Assembly: GCF_004804315.1 (NCBI RefSeq)
Contig: NZ_SRXX01000003.1
Span: 1 to 64,000 of the forward strand
Direction of reading: 5' to 3'
Origin: Flagellimonas onchidii
GTDB lineage: Bacteria; Bacteroidota; Bacteroidia; Flavobacteriales; Flavobacteriaceae
DNA length: 64,000 bases
Of this stretch, positions 16,287 to 25,562 are shown in pieces. How positions within the stretch are numbered: position 1 is the stretch's first letter; each line of letters begins with the position of its first letter. Below the pieces are notes generated by a model that was not told where the DNA came from, searched no databases, and worked only from the letters and a program-made list of their open reading frames with translations. A program made the translations under genes and the position numbers.

Positions 16287-16323
16287 TTTTCTTCCAAATA
16301 CTTCCCCATTTTGTTATTCGGTT

Positions 16324-17019
16324 ATGAAACAGACCATAACCGTACCTACCGATTTAAAGGACATTACCCTTGAACAGTACCAAAAATTCCTTCGAGTTGT
16401 CGAGGGCAATGAAGATGAAACCTTCATCCGTCAAAAAATGGTACAAATCTTCTGTAATGTACCTCTTAAAGATATTGACCAGATTTCGTTGGGTGATTTC
16501 AATGAGATTACCAACACAATAGCCCAGACCCTTGAACAAGAACCAAAATTGGTGCAAAAGTTTGAGTTGAACGGTGTTCAGTATGGTTTTATACCCGATT
16601 TGGGCAAAATGAGCCTTGGGGAGTACATCGATTTGGACAATTCCCTTGGTGATTGGTCAAAAATGGTGGCTTCAATGTCTGTTTTGTACCGTCCAATCAT
16701 TAAAGAAAAAGGAAGCAAGTACAAGATAAAACGCTATAGAGCAGAAGAAAACCCCGATTTGGCAGGTATGCCACTTGATGCGGTCATTTCTTCCATGCTT
16801 TTTTTTTGGATTTTAAGCAACGACTTACTGAACTATACGCTGAAATCTTCACTAAAAGCAGCGAAAACGAAGGAAATTCAGGAGAGATTAACGACAATTT
16901 CGCAGCAAAATGGGGTTGGTACACCTCCATTATCACACTCACTAACGGAGATTTTACCAGAATTAAGGAAATCACTAGGAAAAAACTTCATTCAGCCCTC
17001 CTTCACCTTTGTTTCCTAG
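16324..17019 (+). CDS. Tail assembly chaperone-like protein, frame-0 product
   Basis: 231 residues, soluble and mostly helical. It begins MKQTITVPTDLKDITLEQYQ, a start I recognise from Bacteroidota phage proteins placed before tail genes. At codon 161 the mRNA reads nine T residues (16799-16807). Ribosomes continuing in frame give this product. Slipping -1 gives a longer 249-residue product with a different C-terminus (see 16806-17072). This resembles the G/GT arrangement of siphovirus tail chaperones, which guide tail tube assembly on the tape measure. No distinct catalytic motif was seen. Confidence 0.7.
   Translation: MKQTITVPTDLKDITLEQYQKFLRVVEGNEDETFIRQKMVQIFCNVPLKDIDQISLGDFNEITNTIAQTLEQEPKLVQKFELNGVQYGFIPDLGKMSLGEYIDLDNSLGDWSKMVASMSVLYRPIIKEKGSKYKIKRYRAEENPDLAGMPLDAVISSMLFFWILSNDLLNYTLKSSLKAAKTKEIQERLTTISQQNGVGTPPLSHSLTEILPELRKSLGKNFIQPSFTFVS
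16799..16807 (+). promoter_or_regulatory. Probable -1 ribosomal frameshift site (T9)
   Basis: A run of nine T residues lies where the upstream frame (codons CTT TTT TTT TGG) meets a 264-nt open frame in the -1 register. Re-pairing on TTT TTT is favourable. The -1 frame has no ATG, yet its product looks coding and its stop overlaps the next gene's ATG. No downstream pseudoknot was checked. Confidence 0.6.
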
Positions 17020-17072
17020 CCGATAAAGCCAAGGCAGAAGCCCAATTATTCAAACAGTCCCAAAGAAGATGA
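16806..17072 (+). CDS. Frameshift extension of the tail chaperone gene (-1 frame)
   Basis: 88 codons in the -1 frame relative to the gene starting at 16324, overlapping its last 70 codons. The product includes NDNFAAKWGWYTSIITLTNG and a basic helical end KAEAQLFKQSQRR. I recall 'F..KWGWY.SI..L..GD' as a conserved phage tail-region motif. There is no ATG in the frame; the first possible start is the TTG at 16806, inside the T-run. It is therefore probably reached by -1 slippage, giving a 249-residue fusion. Its TGA overlaps the ATG of the following gene at 17069, the same coupling seen at neighbouring junctions. Confidence 0.6.
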   Translation: MDFKQRLTELYAEIFTKSSENEGNSGEINDNFAAKWGWYTSIITLTNGDFTRIKEITRKKLHSALLHLCFLADKAKAEAQLFKQSQRR

Positions 17073-17518
17073 AAAACTACTACCAAGTATTAGACCTACT
17101 TAAAACCAAACTGGAAGCTGACCCATTGGTACAGACGATTACCAACGTGGACGAGGAAAGTTTTGATTTGGACAAAAAGAACATATACCCAATCGTGGAC
17201 ATCCTATGTGAAAGTGCCGTGATAGGCTTACAAACTATAACGTTCACCTTTACGATAACCGCTTTGGACATCAGGGACATCAACCAAAACCCAAGGACTG
17301 ACAAATTTGTCGGGAATGATAACAAACAGGACAATTTAAACACGACCCTAGCCATTTTGAACAGGTTGTACAAGTCGATTACAAAGTTTGGCGATGATGT
17401 TACCATAGTCAATGAACCCACACCAGAACCAAGGATATACCAACATGAAAACTTGTTGGATGGATGGCAAATGACACTTGAATTGGAGACACCTAATACC
17501 GAAATATCAGTATGCTAA
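17069..17518 (+). CDS. Tail terminator-like or tail completion protein
   Basis: 149 residues of alternating alpha/beta character beginning MKNYYQVLDLLKTKLEADPL. Size, an N-terminal helix followed by strands, and position among the first tail genes match phage tail-terminator proteins, which cap the tail tube. Similarity is structural by impression only. Its start overlaps the stop of the frameshift frame, and its end overlaps the next gene by 7 bp. Confidence 0.5.
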   Translation: MKNYYQVLDLLKTKLEADPLVQTITNVDEESFDLDKKNIYPIVDILCESAVIGLQTITFTFTITALDIRDINQNPRTDKFVGNDNKQDNLNTTLAILNRLYKSITKFGDDVTIVNEPTPEPRIYQHENLLDGWQMTLELETPNTEISVC

Positions 17519-18021
17519 CGGTAGTCCCAGAAAGAACAAAAGAGGTACTTACCAGATTTGGTAAAGAGGTTGTCAGGGAATCCAAGAAGGAGTTAAAAAG
17601 ACAAAAGAAAAGTACTTCTGGAAAACTTGCCAAGTCAATCGACTATGATTTGACGGTTTCAAAAAAATCATTTGGTCTTTCCTTTTTAGGTGAGGATTAT
17701 TTGGAGTACCAAGACAAGGGGGTAAATGGCTTTCTGAAAAATCATGGTTCACCTTTCAGTTACAAGGACAAAAGACCACCATTAAAGGCACTCGATAAAT
17801 GGATTGTTAGAAAAGGCATAGCCCCAAAAGATGCCAAAGGAAGATTCTTGTCCAGAAAGTCCATACAGTTCCTGATTAGCCGTAAAATTTTCTTTGAGGG
17901 AATTAAATCTAACCTGTTCTTCTCCAAACCCTTTGAAAAACACTTCAAGCAGCTTCCCGAAGAAGTAATTGCAGCATTTGCACTCGATACAGAACAGTTT
18001 TTAAAACAGACTTTAAAATGA
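17512..18021 (+). CDS. HK97 gp10-like head-tail joining or tail protein
   Basis: 169 residues, basic. It has an N-terminal helix with many Lys/Arg (KEVVRESKKELKRQKK) and a central SGKLAKSIDYDLTV followed by YLEYQDKGVNGFL, a pattern typical of HK97-gp10-type proteins ('L..SI......Y......G'). These proteins sit near the head-tail joint of long-tailed phages. Overlapping starts and stops on both sides show tight operon organisation. Confidence 0.6.
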   Translation: MLTVVPERTKEVLTRFGKEVVRESKKELKRQKKSTSGKLAKSIDYDLTVSKKSFGLSFLGEDYLEYQDKGVNGFLKNHGSPFSYKDKRPPLKALDKWIVRKGIAPKDAKGRFLSRKSIQFLISRKIFFEGIKSNLFFSKPFEKHFKQLPEEVIAAFALDTEQFLKQTLK

Positions 18022-19046
18022 TTTTGACCCGTTCACCATACTATATTTCTGCCCCTGTAACCCTAGGGACTACAACAGCAGTAACCTTGAATCTAAAGGT
18101 ACAGACTGGCACAGCAGATAACAGTCTATCAAATCTTGACTATACCATAACCAAGAATAGACCGCAAGCAGGTACAACTTATCTGGATTTTGAGATTTCC
18201 AATATGTTGAGGGATAAGTTTGAGTATGTACCACCGTTTTCGCCAACATTCGGCATATTAAATTCAGACCCTGCCAACATACTTAGTCTAAACTATTCCT
18301 TGGATTACATTGGCTCAGCAGGTGACACACAAGTATTTCAGCAACTGGTATTAGATGGTTACGGGTATTTCCAAGAAAGAATAAACCCAGACATACCAGA
18401 TAATAAAATCCTATTGGCTAATGATTACTACTATGTAAATGCCAATGGGTTCTTTTGCATTCCGTTCATCAATGACGGGACTTATTCCAATGTTATTGTT
18501 GATGGCACACCATACAGCCAGACACCTAGCACCAATATTACAAGTAAACTAAAATATGTCTGGTTCAATCTTAACCAGTTTAATGACACGGTAATTGTTC
18601 AAATAGGAGGTAATACAATTACACTTCAAAAACAGGAAGAATGCAAGCATACCCCAGTAGATGTAATCTTTCATAACAAGTACGGGGCATGGGAAATATT
18701 CACTTTCTATAAGACCAAGAAAGAATCTGTGTCCATTACCAAGGAAAGCTTTAAAAACAACTTCGTTAAAAATGGGAATTATGACGAGTTCAAACATACT
18801 TATCAGGATTACAATAAGAATGGCAGGGAGAGCCTAAAACTAAGTTCTGGATTCTTGCCAGAAAGCTACAACGAGACAGTAAGACAGCTTCTATTATCAG
18901 AACATGTTTTCTTGGTCAATGGTGGCAATCCTATCCCTGTCAATGTCGAGACTTCCTCATATTCTTGGAAGAGCAGAATCATAGATAAATTAATAAATCA
19001 CGAAATCGAATTCAAGTACAGCTTTGATTTAATCAACAACATCTAA
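18018..19046 (+). CDS. Probable distal tail protein
   Basis: 342 residues, predominantly beta, starting MILTRSPYYISAPVT. It has no signal peptide and no catalytic motif. Two segments, VDVIFHNKYGAWEIFTFYKT (about 213-232) and a C-terminal IEFKYSFDLINNI, resemble baseplate or distal tail proteins of flavobacterial siphophages that I recall beside the large hub protein. It overlaps the downstream 780-residue tail protein gene by one base (TAATG). The exact role, adaptor or distal ring, is uncertain. Confidence 0.5.
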   Translation: MILTRSPYYISAPVTLGTTTAVTLNLKVQTGTADNSLSNLDYTITKNRPQAGTTYLDFEISNMLRDKFEYVPPFSPTFGILNSDPANILSLNYSLDYIGSAGDTQVFQQLVLDGYGYFQERINPDIPDNKILLANDYYYVNANGFFCIPFINDGTYSNVIVDGTPYSQTPSTNITSKLKYVWFNLNQFNDTVIVQIGGNTITLQKQEECKHTPVDVIFHNKYGAWEIFTFYKTKKESVSITKESFKNNFVKNGNYDEFKHTYQDYNKNGRESLKLSSGFLPESYNETVRQLLLSEHVFLVNGGNPIPVNVETSSYSWKSRIIDKLINHEIEFKYSFDLINNI

Positions 19047-21388
19047 TGGCAAACAAAAGCATTGACATATACATTGAAGGGCAACGTCTTGATTTGTTTA
19101 AGGATGAAAACATTACGGTAAATTCTTCGGTGCAAAATCTTTCTAACATCAGCAAGGTATTTACAGATTTCTCCCAAAGCTTCACAGTACCTGCTACCCA
19201 GAACAACAACAGGATTTTCAAACATTTTTACAATGCTGACATTGATGGTGGATTCGATGCCAGAACCAAAAAGGCATCCCATATAGAGATTTCAAAACTA
19301 CCTTTCAGGGAAGGTAAAATTAGATTGGAAAGTGTTTCCAAAAAGAACAACAGACCAGTCAACTACAAGATTACCTTTTTCGGAAACTTGGTAAACATAT
19401 CTGATTTGTTCGGTGATGACCAATTAAGCGATTTGGACTTTTCGGAGTATGACCATACTTATGATTCTTTAAATGTTGTCAATGGGATGATTAATGGACT
19501 TAATAATCGTGACATAATTTATCCATTCATTTCAGCAACCAGACAATGGTATTTTACGGATAGCACAAGTGATAGTACCGATACTGAACATTTGTTGAAC
19601 ATTGCTTATCATTTTGACGATGGACAGCCACAGCATGGTATTGACTGGACGGAACTCAAACCAGCAATTAGAGCAAGGGCTATACTTGATAAGATACAAA
19701 GTACCTATGGCATAACATTTTCAAACGATTTCTTTGGTACAGCACCGTTGGATGATTTGTACTTATGGTTATCCAACAGTAAAGGCAAATTGGTAAAGGA
19801 ATCTTCCGTTAACAAAATCAATTTTACTACCCATGTTTCGGGCGATAACATCTTTAACCTAACGGACGACTATTACGAAACCACTTTAGTGAGTTCATCG
19901 GCTTTTTCTGGAATACCCAATGGTACACAAAGGGTTACAGGACAGTTGATTGTTACGCCACAATCCAGTTACAACAATGTTGAGTACAGCACTTTCAGAC
20001 AAGATACCGAAAATGGTACTTTGAATTTGATGAACGAGAACCTAACAGGTACTTCGACCTATTCAACATTTATCCCAAGAATCATAGAGGATGGGACATT
20101 CACCAGAAGGTACTCATTTTACCTTCAATCCAAAGATTTCATGGTCTATGATGTACAATTGACCATTAGAAAACAACAATGGTCTGGAACTTGGGTGACT
20201 ATTGAGGAAGAAGTATTGTCCGCTTCTTCGGTTTCGTCTACAAGCGATATTTCAATTTCCAAGGTCTTTTCCCCTATGAAGGTCAAGGACTTTTTTACTG
20301 GTTTGATAAAAATGTACAATTTGGTGATTGTACCTACTTCAAGTACCTCATTTTATGTGAACACATTGGACAACTGGTACGATGAAGGAAGCATTGTTGA
20401 TATTACAAGATATGTCGATATATCAAAATCAGATGTAGCCAAGGGAAATACCCTATCAGAAGTTAATTTCAAGTTCAAGGAAGATGATACAATATTGATA
20501 GATAAGTTCAGCCAAATCAACGGCTACCAGTACGGAAACCTTGAAACGGTTTTAAAAGATGCCAACGGGAACAAACTGGACGGAAAGCCCTTGAATGTTG
20601 AAGTAGGTTTCGGTAACATGGTCTTTGAGAGGCTACCAGATATATCTACTGGAAACCTTACCAATATCCAATATGGTACTGCAATCGGTTCAGACCAATC
20701 ACCGAAGAATCCCAAGCCTTTATTGTTTTATGCAATAAGGACTACGCTTAGTAATTCGGTAGGCATACGGACAAGCAGTAATTCACTACAGGGAAGCACT
20801 ACGGCATTTTTGCCATCCCATGTAAATGACTTTACTACAAAGGAGTATAGTACCGTCTTTAATACAGAACTGGACGAGTACGATAGTACCCTAATTGAAA
20901 ACAGCCTGTACAAGCTTTATTATGAAGATTATGTTACGGACATATTTTCCCAAAAACGAAGAAAGTACAGTTATACCGCTAAGTTGCCCCAACACTTGAT
21001 TTCGACATTGAAGCTGAACGATAGACTTTTGATTAAGGACACTAGGTACATCATCAATAATATGGAAATCAATTTGACCACAGGTACAGTACAATTGGAT
21101 TTGTTGAACGACATATATCAGTTTGTATCTGATAATCCATTGTTGACCGATACCGTAATGCTTTCCTATGATGTAATAGATGCCCAAGATTGTTGTCTTG
21201 AATTTGGTTCGAGTGTTCCATTTAGTACCCGTCCTTATGCAATACCACAGGGAGAAAGCTTTGCATCTGCAACACAGCTTTATAAGGATTCGGACGGAGA
21301 ACTGGCAACCCTTGGATGGTACTCCAATGGTGTTGTTGTAAGAAGATGGAATGGTACAAGTTTTATTGAAACCCAAAATTGTGCATAA
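19046..21388 (+). CDS. Large tail protein with a Cys-bracketed C-terminal domain
   Basis: 780 residues, beta-rich, no signal peptide. The main body (1-700) looks like a tail hub or baseplate protein, with repeated Asn/Thr/Ser-rich strands and a DRLLIKDTRYIINNMEINL segment typical of such hubs. The last 65 residues form a separate domain. It starts near a Cys-Cys pair (DCCLEFG), contains YAIPQGESF and WYSNGVVVRRWNGTSF, and ends in ETQNCA. The same domain recurs in the genes at 31855-32259 and 34601-35176. It probably lies at the tail tip and may touch the host receptor. Confidence 0.65.
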   Translation: MANKSIDIYIEGQRLDLFKDENITVNSSVQNLSNISKVFTDFSQSFTVPATQNNNRIFKHFYNADIDGGFDARTKKASHIEISKLPFREGKIRLESVSKKNNRPVNYKITFFGNLVNISDLFGDDQLSDLDFSEYDHTYDSLNVVNGMINGLNNRDIIYPFISATRQWYFTDSTSDSTDTEHLLNIAYHFDDGQPQHGIDWTELKPAIRARAILDKIQSTYGITFSNDFFGTAPLDDLYLWLSNSKGKLVKESSVNKINFTTHVSGDNIFNLTDDYYETTLVSSSAFSGIPNGTQRVTGQLIVTPQSSYNNVEYSTFRQDTENGTLNLMNENLTGTSTYSTFIPRIIEDGTFTRRYSFYLQSKDFMVYDVQLTIRKQQWSGTWVTIEEEVLSASSVSSTSDISISKVFSPMKVKDFFTGLIKMYNLVIVPTSSTSFYVNTLDNWYDEGSIVDITRYVDISKSDVAKGNTLSEVNFKFKEDDTILIDKFSQINGYQYGNLETVLKDANGNKLDGKPLNVEVGFGNMVFERLPDISTGNLTNIQYGTAIGSDQSPKNPKPLLFYAIRTTLSNSVGIRTSSNSLQGSTTAFLPSHVNDFTTKEYSTVFNTELDEYDSTLIENSLYKLYYEDYVTDIFSQKRRKYSYTAKLPQHLISTLKLNDRLLIKDTRYIINNMEINLTTGTVQLDLLNDIYQFVSDNPLLTDTVMLSYDVIDAQDCCLEFGSSVPFSTRPYAIPQGESFASATQLYKDSDGELATLGWYSNGVVVRRWNGTSFIETQNCA

Positions 21389-21546
21389 TGCTGAAACTTC
21401 TACTTGAAATACTACAATCCCAAGACTTCTACGGCATATCCGAGGAAATCGAGATAGCCAAGGGCAGAAATGCCATTCCCAAATCAATGACCCAAGCACT
21501 TAACCAAGCAAAAAGACACATATTTTGGCAATCAAGAAAACGATAA
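21388..21546 (+). CDS. 52-residue protein before the tape measure gene
   Basis: A short frame with ATG 21388 overlapping the previous stop and ending TAA 21546. It encodes an amphipathic, mostly helical protein (MLKLLLEILQSQDFYGISEE...). It overlaps the beginning of the tape measure gene, which starts from TTG in another frame, so translation of the two may be coupled. No family was recognised. Confidence 0.5.
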   Translation: MLKLLLEILQSQDFYGISEEIEIAKGRNAIPKSMTQALNQAKRHIFWQSRKR

Positions 21547-23468
21547 ATATTGACGTAAAGACCCAACAGGCACAAAAGAACGTAAAAGACCTTTCCAAAG
21601 AGACCAATAAGGCTTCCAAGGACATAAAAGGTAATCTTGAAGGTTCTTTTGGGGTACTCGACAAGCTGACTGGTGGGGCTATATCAAAGTTCAAATCCTT
21701 CAAAGGTACTTTGGGCGGTGTTTCCAAAGGCTTCAAGGGTATTGGTGTTGCAATAGCTGCATCTGGGATAGGTCTTTTGGCTACCATTATTGGTAGTATA
21801 ATTACAGCTTTTAAATCTTCGGAGGAAGGACAAAACAAGTTCGCTAAACTCATGGGTATCATTGGTAGTGTTTTAGGTAACGTTACCGACATTATCAGCG
21901 ATTTTGGTGAGAAAGCTATTTCTGCAATAGAAAACCCTGGTAAAGCATGGGATAACTTCAAGAACAATCTTAACCAAGGTTACCAGTTCATCAAAAAGCA
22001 AATGATTGACCGATTTTCTTCTGCATGGACTATCCTATCTGGTGGTGTTGAGGCAGGTATCTTAAAGATGCGTGTCAAGTGGAACGAGTTTACGGGAGAT
22101 GCCGAAGAAGCCGAGCAATTAAAGACCGAACTGAAAGAGGTACAGGAAGAAGTAATCAAAGCTACGGAGGTCATCAAAGCCCGTAACCAAGAAATTGTAA
22201 ACGGTTTTAACGCAGCCATTGAAAAAGTAAAGGAATTTGGTAGGGAAGTTGCCGAAGATGCCAAGAAAGCCCAGAAAATAGCCGACCAAAGAGCAGCAGC
22301 CGAGAAACAGGAAAGGGCATTAATTGTAGCACGTGCCAAAGCTGATAGGGATGTGGCTAATTTCCGAGATAAAGCAGCCAACAGGGAGAAATTCAATACC
22401 CAAGAACGTATAAAGTTCCTAGAACAAGCAGCAGCAATTGAACAAGCTATAACAGCTAGGGAAATCCAGACAGCACAATTGTTGTACAATGCCAAAGTAG
22501 CCGAAAATGCTTTATCAAAATCCACAAAAGAGGATTTGAAGGAAGAAGCACAGTTAAAGGCAAATGTTATCCAATTGGAAACCAAGTCCCTTACACTTAA
22601 AAAAGCTCTTACTGCCCAGATTTCCGCATTGACGGCACAGCAGTTGGCAGCAGATGAAGCGGAAAGAAAACGTTTGGAAGATAAAGCAGCCAAGGAAAAG
22701 GAGATTGAACTTAAAAGATTGGAGGACATCCAAGCAATCAGGGATGAGTTCAAGCAAAAGATTGAGGATTTGGATGCTGAGGACGAGCAAGCCAAACTTG
22801 ACTTGGAAGAACAACGTAAATTGGCTGAACTGGACGCACTCAATGCAACGGAGCAACAAAAATCAGAGGTTCGTCAGTACTATGACAAGTTACAAACCGA
22901 ACTGGAAAAGGAACAATCCGAAGAAAGGATTGCCAATGCCTTGGCTGAAAAAGAAGCAAAGGCACAAATCCTAAATGCCCAAGCCAATCTTGCTATCCAA
23001 TTTGGTCAATTCCTTCAACAATTGGGAGAAGAAAACAAAGCCCTTGCGATAACGGGTATTGTTGTCGAGCAAATCGCATCGGTAGCCAAAATAATATCAA
23101 ATACAGGTATAGCAAATGCAAAAGCGTTGGCAGCTTCTCCACTTACAGGGGGACAACCTTGGATTGCAATAAATACAGCTTCGGCAGGTCTTTCCATTGC
23201 ATCATCCGTACTATCAGCTTCAAAAGCCATATCAAAGTTAGGTGGTGGCGGTGGAGGTCTTGAAAGGGACAACCCTACTGGTGGAGGTGGTACAAATGCC
23301 CCAACAGCACCTTCATTCAACCTAATCGGACAAGGTGGGCTAAACCAAGTTGCCCAATCCCTGAACCAACAGAATGGTCAACCGATTAAAGCCTATGTTG
23401 TTTCAAAAGATGTATCCACAAATCAAGAACTGGACAGGAATATCGAAGCTACGGCAACCCTTGGATAA
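21525..23468 (+). CDS. Tail tape measure protein
   Basis: 647 residues starting with TTG. The N-terminal 'INIDVKTQQAQKNVKDLSKE' is a typical tape-measure opening. Next come a Gly/Ile-rich hydrophobic segment (about 55-110, GIGVAIAASGIGLLATIIGS), long alpha-helical and coiled-coil parts rich in Ala/Glu/Lys (150-470), a second hydrophobic region (about 490-580) and a Gly-rich stretch near 570-590. Such proteins set tail length. At 647 residues the tail would be short, roughly 100 nm by the usual rule of thumb. Its presence indicates a long non-contractile or contractile tail, and no sheath gene was seen. Confidence 0.88.
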   Translation: MAIKKTINIDVKTQQAQKNVKDLSKETNKASKDIKGNLEGSFGVLDKLTGGAISKFKSFKGTLGGVSKGFKGIGVAIAASGIGLLATIIGSIITAFKSSEEGQNKFAKLMGIIGSVLGNVTDIISDFGEKAISAIENPGKAWDNFKNNLNQGYQFIKKQMIDRFSSAWTILSGGVEAGILKMRVKWNEFTGDAEEAEQLKTELKEVQEEVIKATEVIKARNQEIVNGFNAAIEKVKEFGREVAEDAKKAQKIADQRAAAEKQERALIVARAKADRDVANFRDKAANREKFNTQERIKFLEQAAAIEQAITAREIQTAQLLYNAKVAENALSKSTKEDLKEEAQLKANVIQLETKSLTLKKALTAQISALTAQQLAADEAERKRLEDKAAKEKEIELKRLEDIQAIRDEFKQKIEDLDAEDEQAKLDLEEQRKLAELDALNATEQQKSEVRQYYDKLQTELEKEQSEERIANALAEKEAKAQILNAQANLAIQFGQFLQQLGEENKALAITGIVVEQIASVAKIISNTGIANAKALAASPLTGGQPWIAINTASAGLSIASSVLSASKAISKLGGGGGGLERDNPTGGGGTNAPTAPSFNLIGQGGLNQVAQSLNQQNGQPIKAYVVSKDVSTNQELDRNIEATATLG

Positions 23469-23506
23469 GGCAGTCCCCACTTTTAGGGGTTTTCTGTTCC
23501 TTATGT

Positions 23507-24586
23507 ATGGAGTACCCTATTTATGAAGTAATATTTGACCCAAACAAAGACAAAGGCATTTACGCCCTTTCCGTTGTACAGGACCCTGCAATGGAATCCA
23601 TGTTCGTTGCCTTGAAAAAGGATGAACAGGTACAGGTAAAATTAGCAGAGGTCAACGCAGAACAGCGCATATTGTTAGGGGTGGCACTCATCCCGAATAA
23701 ACCCATTTACAGGAATCAAGACGGTAAAGAGTTCTATATAACCTTTCCAGAAGATACCATCAAGTTAGCTGCCCATTCTTTCATCAAAAACCACTACAAC
23801 GGCAACAGTTCAATAGAACACGAGGTACAGTTATCAGGTGTTTCCGTAGTCGAATCATGGATTGTCGAAGATGTTAAAAATGACAAGTCCAATACCTACG
23901 GTCTGGAAGCCCCTAAAGGCTCATGGGTAGCCATGATGAAAGTTGACAATCAAGACTTATGGGATGATTATGTAAAAACTGGCAAAATCAAAGGCTTTTC
24001 CATTGATGGGCTATTCTCATTGAACAAACTAGAACTAAACAAAGAACAAATGAGCGAAAGCAAAACTACCCTAGAGGTAATCAAAGAAGGGTTTAAAGAA
24101 ATCAAAGCCCTTTTTTCCTCACAAAAAGAAGAAACCCAAGAAACTGAAACCACTACTGTTGAATTGTCACAGGACAAATTGAAAGATGGTACAGTTGTCG
24201 AGTTTGAGGGTGAAAAAATCGAAGTAGGTACTGCACTTTTCATCGTAGGTGAAGAAGGTAGTACACCTGCACCAGATGGAGAACACGAATTGGAGGACGG
24301 TAGAAAAGTAACCGTTGCCGATGGTGTCGTTTCTGAAATCTCTGTTGAGGTTGACGAAGATGCTTCAATGGAAGAAATTGAGGAAGCACTTGCCAAACTT
24401 TCAAAAGAAGTAAAAGATGAAGTAGTGACCCTTAGAAACCAATTGCAAGAGAAAGACCAAGAAATTGAGCAGTTGAAAACCCAACTTTCTGAAACTCCTG
24501 CAACCAAGCCAATCAAACCAACAGAAACCAAACTTTCAAGTACTCCCAAATCCTTGAAGGAAGCAATCAAATCAAACAGAAAATAA
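23507..24586 (+). CDS. XkdF-like prohead protease fused to scaffold-like C-terminus
   Basis: 359 residues. The N-terminal domain (about 1-180) matches the pattern of XkdF-type putative phage serine proteases (S78_2): an early IYALSVVQDPAMES, then IEHEVQLSGVSVVESWIVED and a late KIKGFSIDGLF. The C-terminal half is acidic and helical with an APDGEHELEDGRKVTVADG module (about 257-275), then a coiled coil and a Lys-rich end, like scaffold parts that are removed during capsid maturation. It directly precedes the capsid gene, as expected. The active serine and histidine were not assigned with certainty. Confidence 0.75.
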   Translation: MEYPIYEVIFDPNKDKGIYALSVVQDPAMESMFVALKKDEQVQVKLAEVNAEQRILLGVALIPNKPIYRNQDGKEFYITFPEDTIKLAAHSFIKNHYNGNSSIEHEVQLSGVSVVESWIVEDVKNDKSNTYGLEAPKGSWVAMMKVDNQDLWDDYVKTGKIKGFSIDGLFSLNKLELNKEQMSESKTTLEVIKEGFKEIKALFSSQKEETQETETTTVELSQDKLKDGTVVEFEGEKIEVGTALFIVGEEGSTPAPDGEHELEDGRKVTVADGVVSEISVEVDEDASMEEIEEALAKLSKEVKDEVVTLRNQLQEKDQEIEQLKTQLSETPATKPIKPTETKLSSTPKSLKEAIKSNRK

Positions 24587-24608
24587 CAATACTTAACCTA
24601 CTAAAACA

Positions 24609-25481
24609 ATGCCAACTACAAACACAAACAACCAAACATACCAAGGTGAGGCAGGTACTATCGTAAGGGTTGCACTTCACGAAGCGGAAACCATCAGAAA
24701 AGGATTGGTTTCTTTCGCACCTAACGTAAGGTATAAATTCAACATCCCTTCTTTGAGCGATTCAGGGGAATTCTCAAACGCATCTTGCGGATGGAATCCA
24801 GAAGGTACAATTACCTTGGATGGTAATTCAGTTACCGTAAAAAGAATCATGGCGCAAAGGGAAGTCTGTAAAGAAACTTTCATTTCTGCCCATAATGAGT
24901 TTGACGACATTCTTGAAGCCATTATGGAAGAAAGAATGGAGAAAGCAGCCGAGAAATTCGACAAGGATATTTGGGTTGGGACTTCTGCAACAGCAGGTGA
25001 ATTCGGTGGACTTGTTCCGTTGTTGGATGCTGATGCAAATGTAGTCAAGCCAACCGCTTTAGGTGCTGCTATCACAAAAACCAATGTTGTAGCTGAACTT
25101 GAAAAAGTGGTAGCTGCTATCCCAAGTACCGTTAGAAAGAAAAAAGACCTTAAAATCGTTGTTTCTTCCAATGTTGCCTTAGCCTACGAGCAACTTTTGA
25201 TTAGCCAAGGTATTACGCAATTGGCGGACGGTGACGAAAAGTCAATGAAGTTCGGAAGGTACATGATTGAGGAAGTACCACACTTGGCGGACAACACCGT
25301 CATAGCTTACCAAGCTGCTAACGTATGGGCTGTATCCGATGCTCAGAACCCAGAAAACGAAGTAAGTGCTGTTGATACAGATGCTACTCTATTGGACGGT
25401 AACGTAAGAACCAAAATCGTATTCGGTGGTGGTACTGGTTACGGTCACAGTGAAGAAGTAGTTTACTACGTAGCTGCCTAA
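24609..25481 (+). CDS. Major capsid protein
   Basis: 290 residues, between the protease/scaffold gene and a strong terminator. The first 50 residues are a flexible arm. The rest has the mixed alpha/beta pattern of HK97-fold capsid proteins, with long helices near residues 95-120 (EFDDILEAIMEERMEKAAEK) and a late YQAANVWAVSDAQNPE strand region. High Ala/Val/Glu content and a good RNA-level insulation by the terminator suit an abundant structural protein. The identification rests on position and composition. Confidence 0.75.
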   Translation: MPTTNTNNQTYQGEAGTIVRVALHEAETIRKGLVSFAPNVRYKFNIPSLSDSGEFSNASCGWNPEGTITLDGNSVTVKRIMAQREVCKETFISAHNEFDDILEAIMEERMEKAAEKFDKDIWVGTSATAGEFGGLVPLLDADANVVKPTALGAAITKTNVVAELEKVVAAIPSTVRKKKDLKIVVSSNVALAYEQLLISQGITQLADGDEKSMKFGRYMIEEVPHLADNTVIAYQAANVWAVSDAQNPENEVSAVDTDATLLDGNVRTKIVFGGGTGYGHSEEVVYYVAA

Positions 25482-25511
25482 ACCAAATCAATAAACTAAC
25501 CAAACAAAGAG

Positions 25512-25546
25512 GGTGGAAGGGCTTGCCCTATCCACCTTTTCTTTTT
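25512..25546 (+). terminator. Strong terminator after the capsid gene
   Basis: GGTGGA (25512-25517) with AGGGC pairs with GCCCT and TCCACC (25531-25536) around a TT loop, followed by TTTTCTTTTT. It would limit read-through and separate capsid from the following tail tube gene. Confidence 0.85.
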
Positions 25547-25562
25547 AACACAAGACAATCAA

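Noticed and set aside
21980..22843. Long antisense open frame (287 residues) opposite the tape measure gene
   Set aside because: It is Ser/Ala-rich low-complexity sequence produced by the codon pattern of the Ala/Glu/Lys-rich helical protein on the plus strand, with no neighbours in its direction.
23475..23489. CCCC...GGGG hairpin after the tape measure gene as a terminator
   Set aside because: Only four base pairs; the next gene follows at once and belongs to the same late set.
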